From Variovorax paradoxus (GTDB lineage Bacteria; Pseudomonadota; Gammaproteobacteria; Burkholderiales; Burkholderiaceae_C): 64,000 bases of DNA. The first letter of the stretch is position 1, and each line of letters starts with the position of its first letter. Of this stretch, positions 54,669 through 64,000 are shown piece after piece. The translations under genes were made by a program, and so were the position numbers. The stretch is from contig CP063167.1 in assembly GCA_016806145.1 (NCBI GenBank), forward strand, positions 2,042,501 to 2,106,500. Direction: 5' to 3'. The notes under the pieces were generated by a model. It did no database searches, was not told where the DNA came from, and worked only from the letters and a program-made list of their open reading frames with translations.

Positions 54669-56617
54669 GCGAGGCGCCGCCCCTGATCGAGCTGCGCGGC
54701 CTGCGCAAGCGCTACGGCGGCCGCGGCGGCGCGCCCGCGGTGGAGGTGCTGCGCGGCGTGTCGCTGCGCATCGAGGCCGGCGAGTTCGTCGCCATCGTCG
54801 GCGCCTCGGGCTCGGGCAAGTCGACGCTGATGCACCTGCTCGGCTGCCTCGACCGCCCGAGCGGCGGCAGCTACCGCTTCGCCGGGCGCGACGTCACGCA
54901 TTTCGATGCCGACGCGCTGGCCTGGCTGCGGCGCGAGGCCTTCGGCTTCGTGTTCCAGAGCTACCACCTGATCGGCACCGAGTCGGCGCGCGAGAACGTC
55001 GAGGTGCCGGCCCTCTATGCCGGCATGCCCGAGGCCGAGCGCCGCGCGCGCGCCGCTGCGCTGCTGGCGCGCCTGGGCCTCGAGGACCGGCTCGGGCACC
55101 GGCCGCACGAACTCTCGGGCGGCCAGCAGCAGCGCGTGTCGATCGCGCGTGCGCTCATGAACGGCGGGCGCATCATCCTGGCCGACGAGCCCACGGGCGC
55201 CCTCGATTCGCGCAGCGGCGCCGAGGTGATGGCGCTGCTCGACGAACTCGCGCGCGCCGGCCACACCGTGATCGTCATCACGCACGACCACGAGGTGGCG
55301 GCCGCCGCGCGGCGCACGATCGAGATCAGGGACGGCCTGATCGTCGACGACTCCGGCCCGGCCGCGCCGCCCTCCGGCGCGGCGGTGCTGCCCGAACTGC
55401 GGCCGCAGGCCAGGGGGGCGCGCGCGCCGTTCGTGGCCGAGCTGCGCGATGCCTGCCGCGCCGCCTGGCGCGTGATGTGGATCCATCGCTTCCGCACCAG
55501 CCTCACCCTGCTGGGCATCGTGATCGGCGTGGCCTCGGTGATCGTGATGCTCGCGGTGGGGCTCGGCGCGCGGCAGCAGGTGGTGGCGCAGGCCAGTGCC
55601 TTCGGCGCCAATCTGCTCTACATGAGTTCGGTGGGCGCCAGCTCGCGCATCCCGGGGCGCAGCGTCACGCTGGCCGACCTGGCGGCGGTGGCCGAGCTGC
55701 CGCAGATCGAGGTGGTGCTGCCCAACGTCACCGGCAACAAGGTGGTGCGCTTCGGCGAGAAGGACCTGCAGACCTATGTGCGCGGCACCGGCGCCGCCAT
55801 GCCCGCGGTGCAGACCTGGCCGGTGCGCAGCGGCGGCTTCTTCAGCGCCGAGGACGAGGACGACATGGCCGCCGTCGCGGTGCTGGGCCGCAAGCTCGCG
55901 CGCGAGCTGATGCCCGAGATCGCCGATCCCGTGGGGCAGCACATCCTGATCGAGAACATGCCGTTCCAGGTCATCGGCGTGATGGCCGAGAAGGGCGCGC
56001 TGGCCGGCGACCAGAGCTACGACGACCTGCTGCTGATGCCGTTCTCCACCGCGAGCGTGAAGGTGTTCGGCCAGCGCGAACCCACCTACACGGCGATGAC
56101 GGTGCGCGAGGGCGCCGGCGTCGAGGCCGCCGAGCGCGCGGTCGACGCGGTCATGTTCGAGCGCCACGGCATCCGCGACTACCGCATCGGCAACGCGGCC
56201 GCCGCCATCGCCGCCAAGGCCCGCACCGAGGACACGATGACCCTGCTGCTGGGCCTGATCGCCGCGGTGTCGCTGCTGGTCGGCGGCATCGGCGTGATGA
56301 ACGTGATGCTGATGACCGTGCGCGAGCGCACGCGCGAGATCGGCATCCGCATGGCGACCGGCGCGCGACAGCGCGACATCCTGCGCCAGTTCCTGACCGA
56401 GGCCGTGCTGGTGTCGGTGGTGGGCGGCTGCGCCGGCGTCGCGATCGGCCTGGCCCTGGGCGGCGCGCTGATCTGGTGGAACGTGCCCGTGATCTTCTCG
56501 CTGCGCGCGATCGTCGGTGCCTTCGCCTGCGCCACCGCCACCGGTCTGGTGTTCGGCTTCATGCCGGCGCGCCAGGCCGCGCGGCTCGATCCCGTGGCGG
56601 CCCTTTCGAGCGAATGA
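54665..56617 (+). CDS. macB: MacB-like ABC transporter, fused ATPase and permease
   Basis: The 650-residue protein has an N-terminal ABC ATPase (Walker [10 protein letters not shown] near 44, signature LSGGQQQR near 148, Walker B DEPTGALD near 175), a membrane helix, a large periplasmic MacB core (about 290-500) and three C-terminal helices ending near [11 protein letters not shown]. MacB pumps export macrolides, peptides or siderophores. Translation starts at GTG (54665), overlapping the macA stop as GTGA. The outer-membrane factor gene overlaps its end, giving a complete tripartite pump. Confidence 0.92.
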   Translation: MSEAPPLIELRGLRKRYGGRGGAPAVEVLRGVSLRIEAGEFVAIVGASGSGKSTLMHLLGCLDRPSGGSYRFAGRDVTHFDADALAWLRREAFGFVFQSYHLIGTESARENVEVPALYAGMPEAERRARAAALLARLGLEDRLGHRPHELSGGQQQRVSIARALMNGGRIILADEPTGALDSRSGAEVMALLDELARAGHTVIVITHDHEVAAAARRTIEIRDGLIVDDSGPAAPPSGAAVLPELRPQARGARAPFVAELRDACRAAWRVMWIHRFRTSLTLLGIVIGVASVIVMLAVGLGARQQVVAQASAFGANLLYMSSVGASSRIPGRSVTLADLAAVAELPQIEVVLPNVTGNKVVRFGEKDLQTYVRGTGAAMPAVQTWPVRSGGFFSAEDEDDMAAVAVLGRKLARELMPEIADPVGQHILIENMPFQVIGVMAEKGALAGDQSYDDLLLMPFSTASVKVFGQREPTYTAMTVREGAGVEAAERAVDAVMFERHGIRDYRIGNAAAAIAAKARTEDTMTLLLGLIAAVSLLVGGIGVMNVMLMTVRERTREIGIRMATGARQRDILRQFLTEAVLVSVVGGCAGVAIGLALGGALIWWNVPVIFSLRAIVGAFACATATGLVFGFMPARQAARLDPVAALSSE

Positions 56618-57975
56618 ACAGGCACACGATGACGATGAGATTTCTGCTCTGGCTGGCGCTCGCGGCGCTGTCTGTGGGCTGTGCCCATGCGCCGCCGCCG
56701 GTCGTGCCGGAGGCTGCGCCGCAGTCCGCGGACGCGGCACAGGCCGACTGGTGGGCCGGCTTCGGCGATGCCGGTCTGCAGGCCGCGGTCGTGGCCGTGC
56801 AGGCGCGCAACCACGACCTGGCGGCCGCCTCGGCGCGTGCGCGCCAGGCCGAGGCCCAGTCCCGCATCGACGGTGCACTGCTGTGGCCCGCGGTCACGGC
56901 CTCGCTGGGCGCGCGCCGCGACGACCGGCTCGGCGGCAACGCCATGGTCGCGGGCGCCAGTCACGCGATCGGCCTCGCGGCCAGCTACGAGGTCGACCTC
57001 TGGGGCCGTCAGCGCGCGACGCAGCGCGGCGCGCTCGAGGACCTGCGCGCCAGCCGCTTCGACCTCGCCGCGCTGCGCATCGGTGCCAGCGCCGGCGTCG
57101 CCTCGGCCTGGCTGCGGGCCGCGGGGCTGCAGGAGCGCGTGGCGATCGCGGGGCTCAACCAGCGCGATGCCGAGCGGCTGCTCGCGCTGATCGAGGCGCG
57201 CCACCTCGCCGGCGCGGCCACGCCGCTCGAGCTCGAGCAGCAGCGCGGCATCGTCGCGGCGCAGCGGCGCACCGCCGATGCCCTGCGCCAGGCCGAGGCC
57301 GACAGCCGGGTCGAACTCGCGGCCTGGCTCGGCGAGCGCGAACCGGCCGCGCCGCTTGCGCCCGGCAGCCTCGAGCGCCTGCGGCCACCGCGCGTCGACG
57401 TAGGCCTGCGCAGCGAGCTGCTGCTGCGCCGCCCCGACATCGCGCGCGCCGAGGCCCGGCTGGCCGCGGCCGATGCGCGCGTGGAGGCTGCGCGCGCGGC
57501 GATGTTTCCGAGCCTCGTGCTGACGGCCGCGCTCGGCAGCGCCGACGGCCGCCTGCGCGGCCTCTTCGACAACCCGGTCTACGGCATCGGTGCCGCGCTG
57601 GCCGCGCCGATCTTCGACGCGGGCCGGCTCGCGGCCGGGCGCGATCTCGCGCAGGCGCGCCGCGAGGAGCTGCTCGCGAACTACCGCGCCGCCATCGTCA
57701 ACGCCTTCGCCGACACGCAGACCGCGCTGCACGCGGTCGAGGGCCTCGAGGCGCAGATCGCCTCGCAGGCCGGCGAACTCGCCGCGGCCGTGCGCTCGCG
57801 CGTGCTCGCCGAGACGCGCTACCGCGCCGGGGCCGAGAGCCTGATCACCCTGCTCGATGCGCAGCGCACGCTCCATGCGGCGCAGGACCACGCGGCGCAG
57901 CTGCGCATGGCGCGGCTGCAGGCGAGCGTGGGGCTGTACCGGGCCCTGGGCGGCGGCTGGCGCGCGGGGGACTGA
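56614..57975 (+). CDS. NodT-family outer-membrane efflux lipoprotein
   Basis: The 453-residue protein has lipobox SVGC (Cys23) and the paired OEP helical repeats of TolC-like channels. Examples are [42 protein letters not shown] and a C-terminal half ending [16 protein letters not shown]. It would form the outer-membrane channel for the MacA-MacB pair. Its ATG overlaps the macB stop by 4 bp; an ATG 15 bp further on is also possible. Confidence 0.92.
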   Translation: MNRHTMTMRFLLWLALAALSVGCAHAPPPVVPEAAPQSADAAQADWWAGFGDAGLQAAVVAVQARNHDLAAASARARQAEAQSRIDGALLWPAVTASLGARRDDRLGGNAMVAGASHAIGLAASYEVDLWGRQRATQRGALEDLRASRFDLAALRIGASAGVASAWLRAAGLQERVAIAGLNQRDAERLLALIEARHLAGAATPLELEQQRGIVAAQRRTADALRQAEADSRVELAAWLGEREPAAPLAPGSLERLRPPRVDVGLRSELLLRRPDIARAEARLAAADARVEAARAAMFPSLVLTAALGSADGRLRGLFDNPVYGIGAALAAPIFDAGRLAAGRDLAQARREELLANYRAAIVNAFADTQTALHAVEGLEAQIASQAGELAAAVRSRVLAETRYRAGAESLITLLDAQRTLHAAQDHAAQLRMARLQASVGLYRALGGGWRAGD

Positions 57976-58008
57976 GAGAATGCGGCCAAGCCTCCACCCA
58001 CCCGCTCC

Positions 58009-58896
58009 ATGGCACGCCGCATCGATCCCTACAGCATCCGCCTCTTCGTCGCGGCCGCGCAGGCGGGCTCGATCGCGCGCGCGGCCGAGCGCGAGCACAT
58101 CGCGGCCTCCGCGCTGGGCCGGCGCATCACCGACCTCGAGCACGCCTTCGGCACCGCGCTGCTGGTGCGCTCGCCGCGCGGCATCGCGCTCACCGACGCC
58201 GGCCGGCTGGTGCTCACGCGCGGCATCAAGATCGACGAGGACCTCGAGGCGCTGGCGCGCGAGGTCCAGAGCGAGGGCGGCGAGCTGCGCGGCACGGTGC
58301 GGCTGTACGCCAACATGTCGGCCGTGGTCGGCTTCCTGCCCGAGCGGCTGCGGCGCTTCATGCAGGCCCATCCGCAGGCGCGCGTGGCGCTGCACGAGCA
58401 GGACACGCGCGACGTGGTGCGCGCCTGCCTCGACGATCTCGCCGACGTCGGCGTCGGCGTGGAGCAGGCGGTGCCGGCCGGGCTCGAGGCCTGGCATTTC
58501 GCGCACGATCCGCTGCAGGTGGTGGTGCCCGCGGGGCATGCGCTCGCGGCGCTCGACAGCGTCTCCTTCGCCGCCGTGCTGCGCGAGCCGCTGATCGGCG
58601 TGCATCAGGGCGGCGCGCTCGACCGCTCGCTGCACGAGCGCGCCGAGGCCGGCGGCGGCCGCTTCTCGCCCACGATGTCGGTCAGCAGCTTCGACGCCGT
58701 GTGCCGCATGGTCGAGGCCGGGCTCGGCATCGCGATCATCCCGCGCAGCGCGGCCTCGGCCTTCGCGGGCACCGCGCGCTTCGAGCGCCGCCCGCTCGAC
58801 GAGCGCTGGGCCGACCGCAAGCTGCAGCTCTACAGCCTGCGCCGCTCGCCGCAGCCGCGCCTGGTGCTCGCGCTGATCGACAGCCTGCGCGGCTGA
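58009..58896 (+). CDS. LysR-family transcriptional regulator
   Basis: The 295-residue protein has a LysR helix-turn-helix (about residues 8-65: GSIARAAEREHIAASALGRR, then LEHAFGTALLVRSPRG) and an effector domain with GLGIAIIPRSAA near the end. It lies 94 bp before the aconitase-family gene on the same strand, with an inverted repeat between. It most likely regulates the aconitase - Bug - aldolase operon. Confidence 0.92.
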   Translation: MARRIDPYSIRLFVAAAQAGSIARAAEREHIAASALGRRITDLEHAFGTALLVRSPRGIALTDAGRLVLTRGIKIDEDLEALAREVQSEGGELRGTVRLYANMSAVVGFLPERLRRFMQAHPQARVALHEQDTRDVVRACLDDLADVGVGVEQAVPAGLEAWHFAHDPLQVVVPAGHALAALDSVSFAAVLREPLIGVHQGGALDRSLHERAEAGGGRFSPTMSVSSFDAVCRMVEAGLGIAIIPRSAASAFAGTARFERRPLDERWADRKLQLYSLRRSPQPRLVLALIDSLRG

Positions 58897-58918
58897 GCCG
58901 GCCGCGGGTTTCACCCGA

Positions 58919-58935
58919 TCACGTGTTTCGCGTGA
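58919..58935. promoter_or_regulatory. Candidate LysR operator before the aconitase-family gene
   Basis: TCACG-N7-CGTGA is a perfect 5-bp inverted repeat lying 55 bp before the ATG at 58991. It is in the short gap after the LysR gene, where a LysR-type protein would be expected to bind. Confidence 0.45.
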
Positions 58936-58990
58936 CCCCCTCTGCCGCCTTGGCGCTTCCCGCGCGCAGGCGGCGGCCGCAGCATGCGGC

Positions 58991-60994
58991 ATGCTCCACG
59001 ACAGACGAGAAGACCCGCCCGGCGACGCGGCGCTTCGCTTCGATCCCCGCATCCTGTTCCTCGGCACCGCGCCCGGCGCCATCGAGGCCGTGCTGCGCGG
59101 CGAACGCGGCAGCCTGGCCGCGGCCGGCGCGCTGCGCGACGATGTCTCGACCGACGAGATCACGCCGATCGCGATCCTCACGCACTACGACGAGCAGCTC
59201 GGCCGCTTTCCCTACACCGGCCTCGAGGTCGACGGCCGCAAGCCGATCGCGCCCGGCGCCATGGCCGCCTCGGGCATCGAGGTCGTGGTGGCGGGCGGGC
59301 GCTACGGCAAGGGCTCGTCGCGCGAGCACAGCCCCGCGGCTGAGAAGCTGGCCGGCGTGCGGCTGGTGATCGCGCGCAGCTTCGAACGCATCTATCGCCA
59401 GAACGCCGACAACATCGGCCTGTTCACCTCCACCGATTTCGGCCTGGTCGAGCGCATCGAGGCCGGCGAAGCGATCGCCCTCGACGAGCTGCTCGCGGGC
59501 CGCGACGCGCTGGCCTGCGCCATCCTGCGCAGCGGCGGGCTGCTGCGCTTCGGCGCCTCGCATCTGCGGCAGCCCGAGGCCGCGCCGGCATCGGACACGG
59601 AACGCCCGCGCACGCTGTTCGAGAAGATCGTCGAGCGGCATGCGCTCTCGACGCCCGTCACCGGCGGCCGGCCCGCGCCGGGCGACGGCGCCTTCGTGCG
59701 CGCCGACCTGCGCTTCATCCACGAGTACTACACCGGCATGGCCGCGCACATGCTGCATGCCGCCTTCGGCCCGCGCCTGGAGCTGCACCGGCCCGACAGC
59801 ATCGTCGTGTTCGAGGACCACACCTCCTACGTCGAGGAAAGCCCGACCCATGTGCGCAGCGGCCTGGTGCCCAACGTGCATCGCATGGTGGAGGCGCAGC
59901 GCCGCTTCGCCGCGCAATACGCGCTGCGCAGCCATCGCACGCTGACCGAGCACGAGGCCGCGCGCGACGACGGCTCGAACGTGGCCGGCATCTCGCATGC
60001 GATGGTGGCCGAGCGCCATGCGCTGCCGGGCCAGCTGATCGTCGGTACCGATTCGCACACGCCGCACAGCGGCGCGCTCGGCTGCGTGGCCTTCGGCATC
60101 GGCACCACCGACATGGCCAATGCCTTCGTCACCGGCGCCGTGCGGCTCACGATGCCGCGCTCGCTGCGCGTGGAACTCGCCGGCCGGCTCGCCGAGGGCG
60201 TGACGGCCAAGGACCTGGTGCTGCACCTGCTGGCACTGCCCTTCATCCGCGCGGGCGGCGGCGTGGGCATGGCGTTCGAGTTCACCGGCGCCGCGGTGCG
60301 GGCTCTGTCCATCGACGAGCGCGCGACGCTCACCAACATGACGGCCGAGCTCGGCGGCTTCACCGGCATCGTCGCGCCCGACGAGGAAACGCAGCGCTTC
60401 CTGCGCGAGCGGCGCGGCGTCGAATTCGAACTCGAGCCGTGGATGCACAGCGACGAGGGCGCGGTGTACGACCGGACCCTGCATGTCGATTGCGCGGCGG
60501 TCGGCGCCATGCTCGCCGCGCCCGGCGATCCCGGCAACGGCTTGCCGCTCGCGGCGCTGGCGGCGCCGGTGCGCGTGGACATCGCCTACGGCGGCTCCTG
60601 CACCGCCGGCAAGCGCGAGGACTTCGCGCACTACCACGCGGTGCTGCACTGGGCCGCGTCGCGCGGGCTGCGTGTCGCGCCCGGCGTCGAGCTGTTCCTG
60701 CAGTTCGGCACCACCGCCGTGCGCGACCACTGCATCGCCGCCGGCTACCTCGAGGTCTTCGAGCGCGTCGGCGCACGCATCCTGCAACCCTCGTGCGGCG
60801 CCTGCGGCAACTGCGGCCCCGGCGGATCCACGCATGCCGCGCAGGTGACGGTCAGCGCCATCAACCGCAACTTTCCGGGCCGCGGCGGTCCCGGCAGCGT
60901 CTGGCTCGCGAGCCCGCCCACGGTGGCCGCGAGCGCGATCGCGGGCGAACTGCTGTCCTTCGCGCAACTGCGCGCGCGGCATGGCGAGGCCTGA
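58991..60994 (+). CDS. Aconitase/isopropylmalate dehydratase-family protein, swivel domain first
   Basis: The 667-residue protein joins both parts of a LeuCD/aconitase-type hydro-lyase in reversed order. The swivel (small-subunit) domain is N-terminal (about residues 15-190), with the substrate motif YGKGSSREHSP near 104. The catalytic part follows (about 210-667), with GTDSHTPHSGALG near 355 and three cysteines for a [4Fe-4S] cluster (GSCTAGK near 537; CGAC near 602-605). Spacing of the cysteines matches aconitases. It would dehydrate or isomerise a hydroxy-carboxylate. It is followed by a Bug and an RraA-type aldolase gene. Confidence 0.88.
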   Translation: MLHDRREDPPGDAALRFDPRILFLGTAPGAIEAVLRGERGSLAAAGALRDDVSTDEITPIAILTHYDEQLGRFPYTGLEVDGRKPIAPGAMAASGIEVVVAGGRYGKGSSREHSPAAEKLAGVRLVIARSFERIYRQNADNIGLFTSTDFGLVERIEAGEAIALDELLAGRDALACAILRSGGLLRFGASHLRQPEAAPASDTERPRTLFEKIVERHALSTPVTGGRPAPGDGAFVRADLRFIHEYYTGMAAHMLHAAFGPRLELHRPDSIVVFEDHTSYVEESPTHVRSGLVPNVHRMVEAQRRFAAQYALRSHRTLTEHEAARDDGSNVAGISHAMVAERHALPGQLIVGTDSHTPHSGALGCVAFGIGTTDMANAFVTGAVRLTMPRSLRVELAGRLAEGVTAKDLVLHLLALPFIRAGGGVGMAFEFTGAAVRALSIDERATLTNMTAELGGFTGIVAPDEETQRFLRERRGVEFELEPWMHSDEGAVYDRTLHVDCAAVGAMLAAPGDPGNGLPLAALAAPVRVDIAYGGSCTAGKREDFAHYHAVLHWAASRGLRVAPGVELFLQFGTTAVRDHCIAAGYLEVFERVGARILQPSCGACGNCGPGGSTHAAQVTVSAINRNFPGRGGPGSVWLASPPTVAASAIAGELLSFAQLRARHGEA

Positions 60995-61032
60995 GCGCGC
61001 CCCCAAGAATCAAACCCACGGAGACGACCCCC

Positions 61033-62016
61033 ATGACGAGCACCTCGATGAAACGCCGCGCGCTGGCCGCGATGGCGACCGCGTTCACCCTCGCGCCGAT
61101 CGGCGCCTGGGCCCAGGCCCTGGGCGGCGACAAGCCGCTGCGCATGATCGTGCCGCTCGCCGCGGGCTCGACGGTCGACGCGGTCGCGCGCGCCGTCGCA
61201 CCCGCGCTGGGCCGCGGCACCGGCCACCCGGTGGTGGTGGAGAACGTCGCCGGCGCGGGCGGCATCCCGGGCACGCAGCAGATCGTGCGTGCACCCAAGG
61301 ACGGACTGACGCTCGGCATGATCTCGTCCAACCACGTCATCAATCCCGGCATCTACAAGTCCATCCCCTTCGACAGCCTGAAGGACATCACGCCGATCGC
61401 CGTGCTCGCCACCGTGCCGCTGGTGCTCGTGGTCAACCCGGGCCTGCCGGTGAAGTCGACGAAGGAGCTCCTGGCCCACGCCAAGGCGAAGCCCGGCACC
61501 CTGAACTACGGCTCGGCCGGCAACGGCAGCACCTTGCACCTCGCGGCCGAGCTGCTCGTGAGCGAGACCGGCATCGACATGAAGCACGTGCCCTACCGTG
61601 GCACCGGCCCGCTGATCACCGACCTGATCGGCGGCCAGGTGAACCTGGCCTTCGTGTCCGTCTCGCAGGTCGCGCCGCAGGTCAAGGCCGGCACGCTGCG
61701 CGCGCTCGCGGTCAGCACCCGCCAGCGCTCGGCCGCGCTGCCCGAGGTGCCCACGCTCGCCGAGGCCGGCGTGCCCGGCTACGAATTCGATGCCTGGATC
61801 GCGCTGGTCGGTCCCGCGGGCCTGCCCAGGCCGGCCGTGGACGCGGCGGCAACCGCGATCCGCGCGGCCATGAAGTCGCCCGAGGCGCAGACCGCCGTCA
61901 CCGGGCAGGGGCTGGCGCTGCTCGACATCGGGCCCGACGCCGCGCCGGCCTTCTTCCAGTCGGAACTGGCGAAGCACCAGAAGCTCGTCAAGCAGTCGGG
62001 CGCGACGCTGGATTGA
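61033..62016 (+). CDS. Bug/TctC-family periplasmic solute-binding protein
   Basis: The 327-residue protein has a signal peptide (MKRRALAAMATAFTLAPIGAWAQA) and the Bug segments PLRMIVPLAAGSTVDAVARA and HVPYRGTGPLITDLIGGQ. The glycine pair usual after the AAG is replaced by Ser-Thr, which may shape ligand choice. It is 38 bp after the aconitase-family gene and 3 bp before an aldolase gene, so its ligand is probably a hydroxylated di- or tricarboxylate. Confidence 0.92.
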   Translation: MTSTSMKRRALAAMATAFTLAPIGAWAQALGGDKPLRMIVPLAAGSTVDAVARAVAPALGRGTGHPVVVENVAGAGGIPGTQQIVRAPKDGLTLGMISSNHVINPGIYKSIPFDSLKDITPIAVLATVPLVLVVNPGLPVKSTKELLAHAKAKPGTLNYGSAGNGSTLHLAAELLVSETGIDMKHVPYRGTGPLITDLIGGQVNLAFVSVSQVAPQVKAGTLRALAVSTRQRSAALPEVPTLAEAGVPGYEFDAWIALVGPAGLPRPAVDAAATAIRAAMKSPEAQTAVTGQGLALLDIGPDAAPAFFQSELAKHQKLVKQSGATLD

Positions 62017-62019
62017 GGC

Positions 62020-62505
62020 ATGCACGGCAACGACACACACGAGGCCACCGCCGATGTCGCCGACCGGCTCGGTTCCGATGCCAGGGTCTGCGAACTCGAC
62101 TTGCGCTCCTTCGGATCGAAGCGCCATGCCTCGGGCCTCATCGCCTGCCTGCGCGTCCACGAGGACGCCGGGCTGGTCCGGGACCTGCTCGCGACCGCTG
62201 GCAAGGGACGCATCCTGGTCGTCGATGGTGGCGGCACCTGCCGCATGGCGCTGCTCGGCGAACGGCTCGCGCGCATCGGCCTCGCCAACGGCTGGGCCGG
62301 TGTCGTGATCCATGGTGCCGTGCGCGATGCCGAATTGCTGGAAGCGCTGCCGCTGGCCGTGCTCGCGATCGGCACCACGCCGCGGCGCGCGAGCCTGGTC
62401 GGCGCGGGCGAGCGCGACGTGGTGCTGACCTTCGGCGGTATCGATTTCCGGCCCGGCGATCGGCTGTGGCTCGATGCGGACGGGGTGGTCGTGTCCGCGG
62501 CCTGA
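62020..62505 (+). CDS. RraA-like 4-hydroxy-4-methyl-2-oxoglutarate aldolase family protein
   Basis: The 161-residue protein has the RraA/HMG aldolase fold segments GRILVVDGGGTCRMALLGE, LANGWAGVVIHGAVRDAELL and VVLTFGGIDFRPGDRLWLDA. It keeps Glu81 and Arg102-Asp103 (E-x20-RD), the metal and catalytic residues of the aldolases, so enzyme activity is more likely than RNase E inhibition. It would cleave a 4-hydroxy-2-oxo acid to pyruvate plus another keto acid. The N-terminus is a little shorter than usual. It lies 3 bp after the Bug gene. Confidence 0.87.
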   Translation: MHGNDTHEATADVADRLGSDARVCELDLRSFGSKRHASGLIACLRVHEDAGLVRDLLATAGKGRILVVDGGGTCRMALLGERLARIGLANGWAGVVIHGAVRDAELLEALPLAVLAIGTTPRRASLVGAGERDVVLTFGGIDFRPGDRLWLDADGVVVSAA

Positions 62506-62620
62506 GGCCTTCTGTCGGCGCAGGCCGACCCCCGGAAGGGCAAATGGACGAATCGTGCCACCGCGCATTGGGTGCGCAATGGCTTGAGGGGGTGAGAACT
62601 CCCGCCACCCGTTGCCCACC

Positions 62621-64000
62621 ATGGTCGATCTTCCATCAGGTCAGGACCACTCGAGCGGCCCGTCGCCCGACGAACTCTCGAGACGGGTGAGGGGCGACCA
62701 GCTCCTGTCGGTGCAGCGCAGCGTGCGCGCCGTCGTGCCTTCGGGCATGGCCGTGGGCTGCGTGACCGCCGGCGTCGCGCTCTACGCCTCGGTGCACTGG
62801 GTCGGGCCGGCTGCCTGGCTGATGTTGGTCGTGCTGTCGAACGCCTACCGCGCCGATGTCTGCCGCTCGCTGCGCGCGGTGGAACGGGCCGTGGCCGGCA
62901 TGGACGAGCGCGAACTCGCGAGACGCTTTCGCAAGATCACCGTGTCGTCGTTCCTCTCGGGCTGCGTCTGGGCGCTGCTGCCCTTGTTCTGCGACAGCGA
63001 GAACCCGTCTGAGACGCTGTTCTTCATGACCATCGTCTGCGGCGTCTGCGCCGGCTCCGTGATCTTCAGCGCGGCCTATGCGCCGGTGCCGATCTTCTTC
63101 GTGACGCCCGCGCTGGCCGCGGTTACCGCCTGGCTGCTCCATGCCGGCGGCTTCCATCACGACGCGCTCGCGGCGATGGTCTTCGTCTACCTGTGCACGC
63201 TGGTCTATGCCTCGCGGCGCGGCGAGCGCGCGTTCCGCGCCAGCAGCCGGCTCAAGAACGAGGCGCTGTTCATGGCGGCCGAGCTGCAGCGCACCCATGC
63301 CGAGTCCACGCGCGCGACGCGCGAGCTGGATTTCCGCGCCAACCACGATTCGCTGACCGGCCTGCTCAACCGCGAGGGCTTCGCGAAGGCAGCCTCGCGC
63401 TTCGAGGCCGCGCAGGCCGATGCGACGCCGCATGCCGCGCTGATGCTGGACCTCGACGGCTTCAAGGCCATCAACGATGCCTTCGGCCACAAGACCGGCG
63501 ACCGCGTGCTCAAGGACGTCGGCCAGTGGTTGCAGCAGCGGCTCGCGCGCCATGACGCCGTGGTCGGCCGCTGGGGCGGCGACGAGTTCGCGGTCTTCTA
63601 TCGGCCGCGCGGCGCGGCCGACGCGCCCGAGCACGTCGCGCAGGGACTCATCGATTCGATCGCCCATGCCACCTCGCACTACGGCGGCCAGCTCGGCGTG
63701 AGCGTCGGCATCTGCACCAGCCTCGACCGCTCGGCCGAGGAGATGCTGGCCTTCTCCGACGAGGCGCTCTACGAGGCCAAGCGGCGCGGGCGCAACCGCT
63801 GCCACCGCTTTGACGAGGTGCTGCACGACCGCCTGCTGCGCCGGCGCGACATCGAGCGCGACATGGTCGAGGCCATGGCCACGCGCGCCATCTGCGCCTG
63901 GTATCAGCCCATCCTCGCCGACCGCGGGCGGCGCCTGCACAGCCTCGAGGCCGTGCTGCGCTGGCGGCATCCGAAGCACGGCTGGGTCGCGCCCGGCGAG
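62621..64000 (+). CDS. Membrane-bound GGDEF-EAL protein (5' part, runs off the window)
   Basis: The frame is open from the ATG at 62621 to the window end (460 codons). About six transmembrane helices (residues about 40-195) are followed by a GGDEF domain (HDSLTGLLNREGF near 245, RWGGDEFAVF near 318) with an intact active-site motif, and then the beginning of an EAL domain (WYQPILADRGRRLHSLEAVL, with EAV in place of EAL). It would make or break cyclic di-GMP at the membrane. No RxxD inhibition site is obvious before GGDEF. A TTG 9 bp upstream is an alternative start. Confidence 0.87.
   Translation, partial: MVDLPSGQDHSSGPSPDELSRRVRGDQLLSVQRSVRAVVPSGMAVGCVTAGVALYASVHWVGPAAWLMLVVLSNAYRADVCRSLRAVERAVAGMDERELARRFRKITVSSFLSGCVWALLPLFCDSENPSETLFFMTIVCGVCAGSVIFSAAYAPVPIFFVTPALAAVTAWLLHAGGFHHDALAAMVFVYLCTLVYASRRGERAFRASSRLKNEALFMAAELQRTHAESTRATRELDFRANHDSLTGLLNREGFAKAASRFEAAQADATPHAALMLDLDGFKAINDAFGHKTGDRVLKDVGQWLQQRLARHDAVVGRWGGDEFAVFYRPRGAADAPEHVAQGLIDSIAHATSHYGGQLGVSVGICTSLDRSAEEMLAFSDEALYEAKRRGRNRCHRFDEVLHDRLLRRRDIERDMVEAMATRAICAWYQPILADRGRRLHSLEAVLRWRHPKHGWVAPGE

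Overview
The window is about 64 kb of very GC-rich DNA packed with genes on both strands. It resembles the chromosome of a Burkholderiales bacterium, most likely Comamonadaceae and Variovorax-like. The grounds are five orphan Bug/TctC-type solute-binding proteins, the many LysR/IclR/TetR/AraC regulators next to small catabolic operons, and an iron operon of the DUF3649-PepSY-DUF3325 kind. This is an inference from gene content; no rRNA or tRNA gene is present to confirm it.

Layout. 1-8 kb: the tail of an unknown gene, a 3-hydroxyisobutyrate-dehydrogenase-like enzyme and a Bug protein; then proline iminopeptidase and an IclR regulator, divergent from Bug, crotonase and ADP-forming acyl-CoA ligase genes. 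8-17.9 kb: two exported proteins of unknown function, a parvulin lipoprotein, the remnant of a FAD oxidoreductase, a GNAT, an SDR, a redoxin/AhpD pair divergent from AraC, and an MFS/methyltransferase pair divergent from a TetR gene with a palindromic operator. 17.8-26.7 kb: a leftward catabolic operon (CoA-transferase, HMG-CoA-lyase-like, Bug, isocitrate-lyase-like, esterase lipoprotein, Bug) with a clear sigma-54 promoter, divergent from a PrpR-like sigma-54 activator. 26.7-31.4 kb: an orphan HigA, a Fur-box-preceded TonB receptor with a DUF4198 protein, and a DUF4434 lipoprotein. 31.4-32.4 kb: an AT-rich island holding one gene split by a single-base frameshift.

32.4-40.5 kb: a four-gene operon, wecB - bcsB-like - nfrB - nfrA, that looks like a cyclic-di-GMP-controlled exopolysaccharide system related to the phage N4 receptor glycan pathway but with an added BcsB-like subunit. 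Its leader carries a GNRA-capped hairpin. 40.5-44.7 kb: a Tat-exported epoxide-hydrolase-like protein, a small protein, and a LysR gene divergent from SDR and nitroreductase genes. 44.7-53.4 kb: a seven-gene iron operon (fecI, fecR, two TonB receptors, DUF3649, PepSY reductase, DUF3325) under a Fur box. 53.4-58 kb: a MacA-MacB-outer-membrane-factor efflux operon. 58-62.5 kb: LysR, an aconitase-family protein whose swivel domain comes first, a Bug protein and an RraA-type aldolase. The window ends inside a membrane GGDEF-EAL gene.

The most interesting parts are the hybrid Nfr/Bcs-like polysaccharide locus with its leader hairpin, the sigma-54 catabolic operon, the domain-permuted aconitase cluster, and the frameshifted AT-rich gene.
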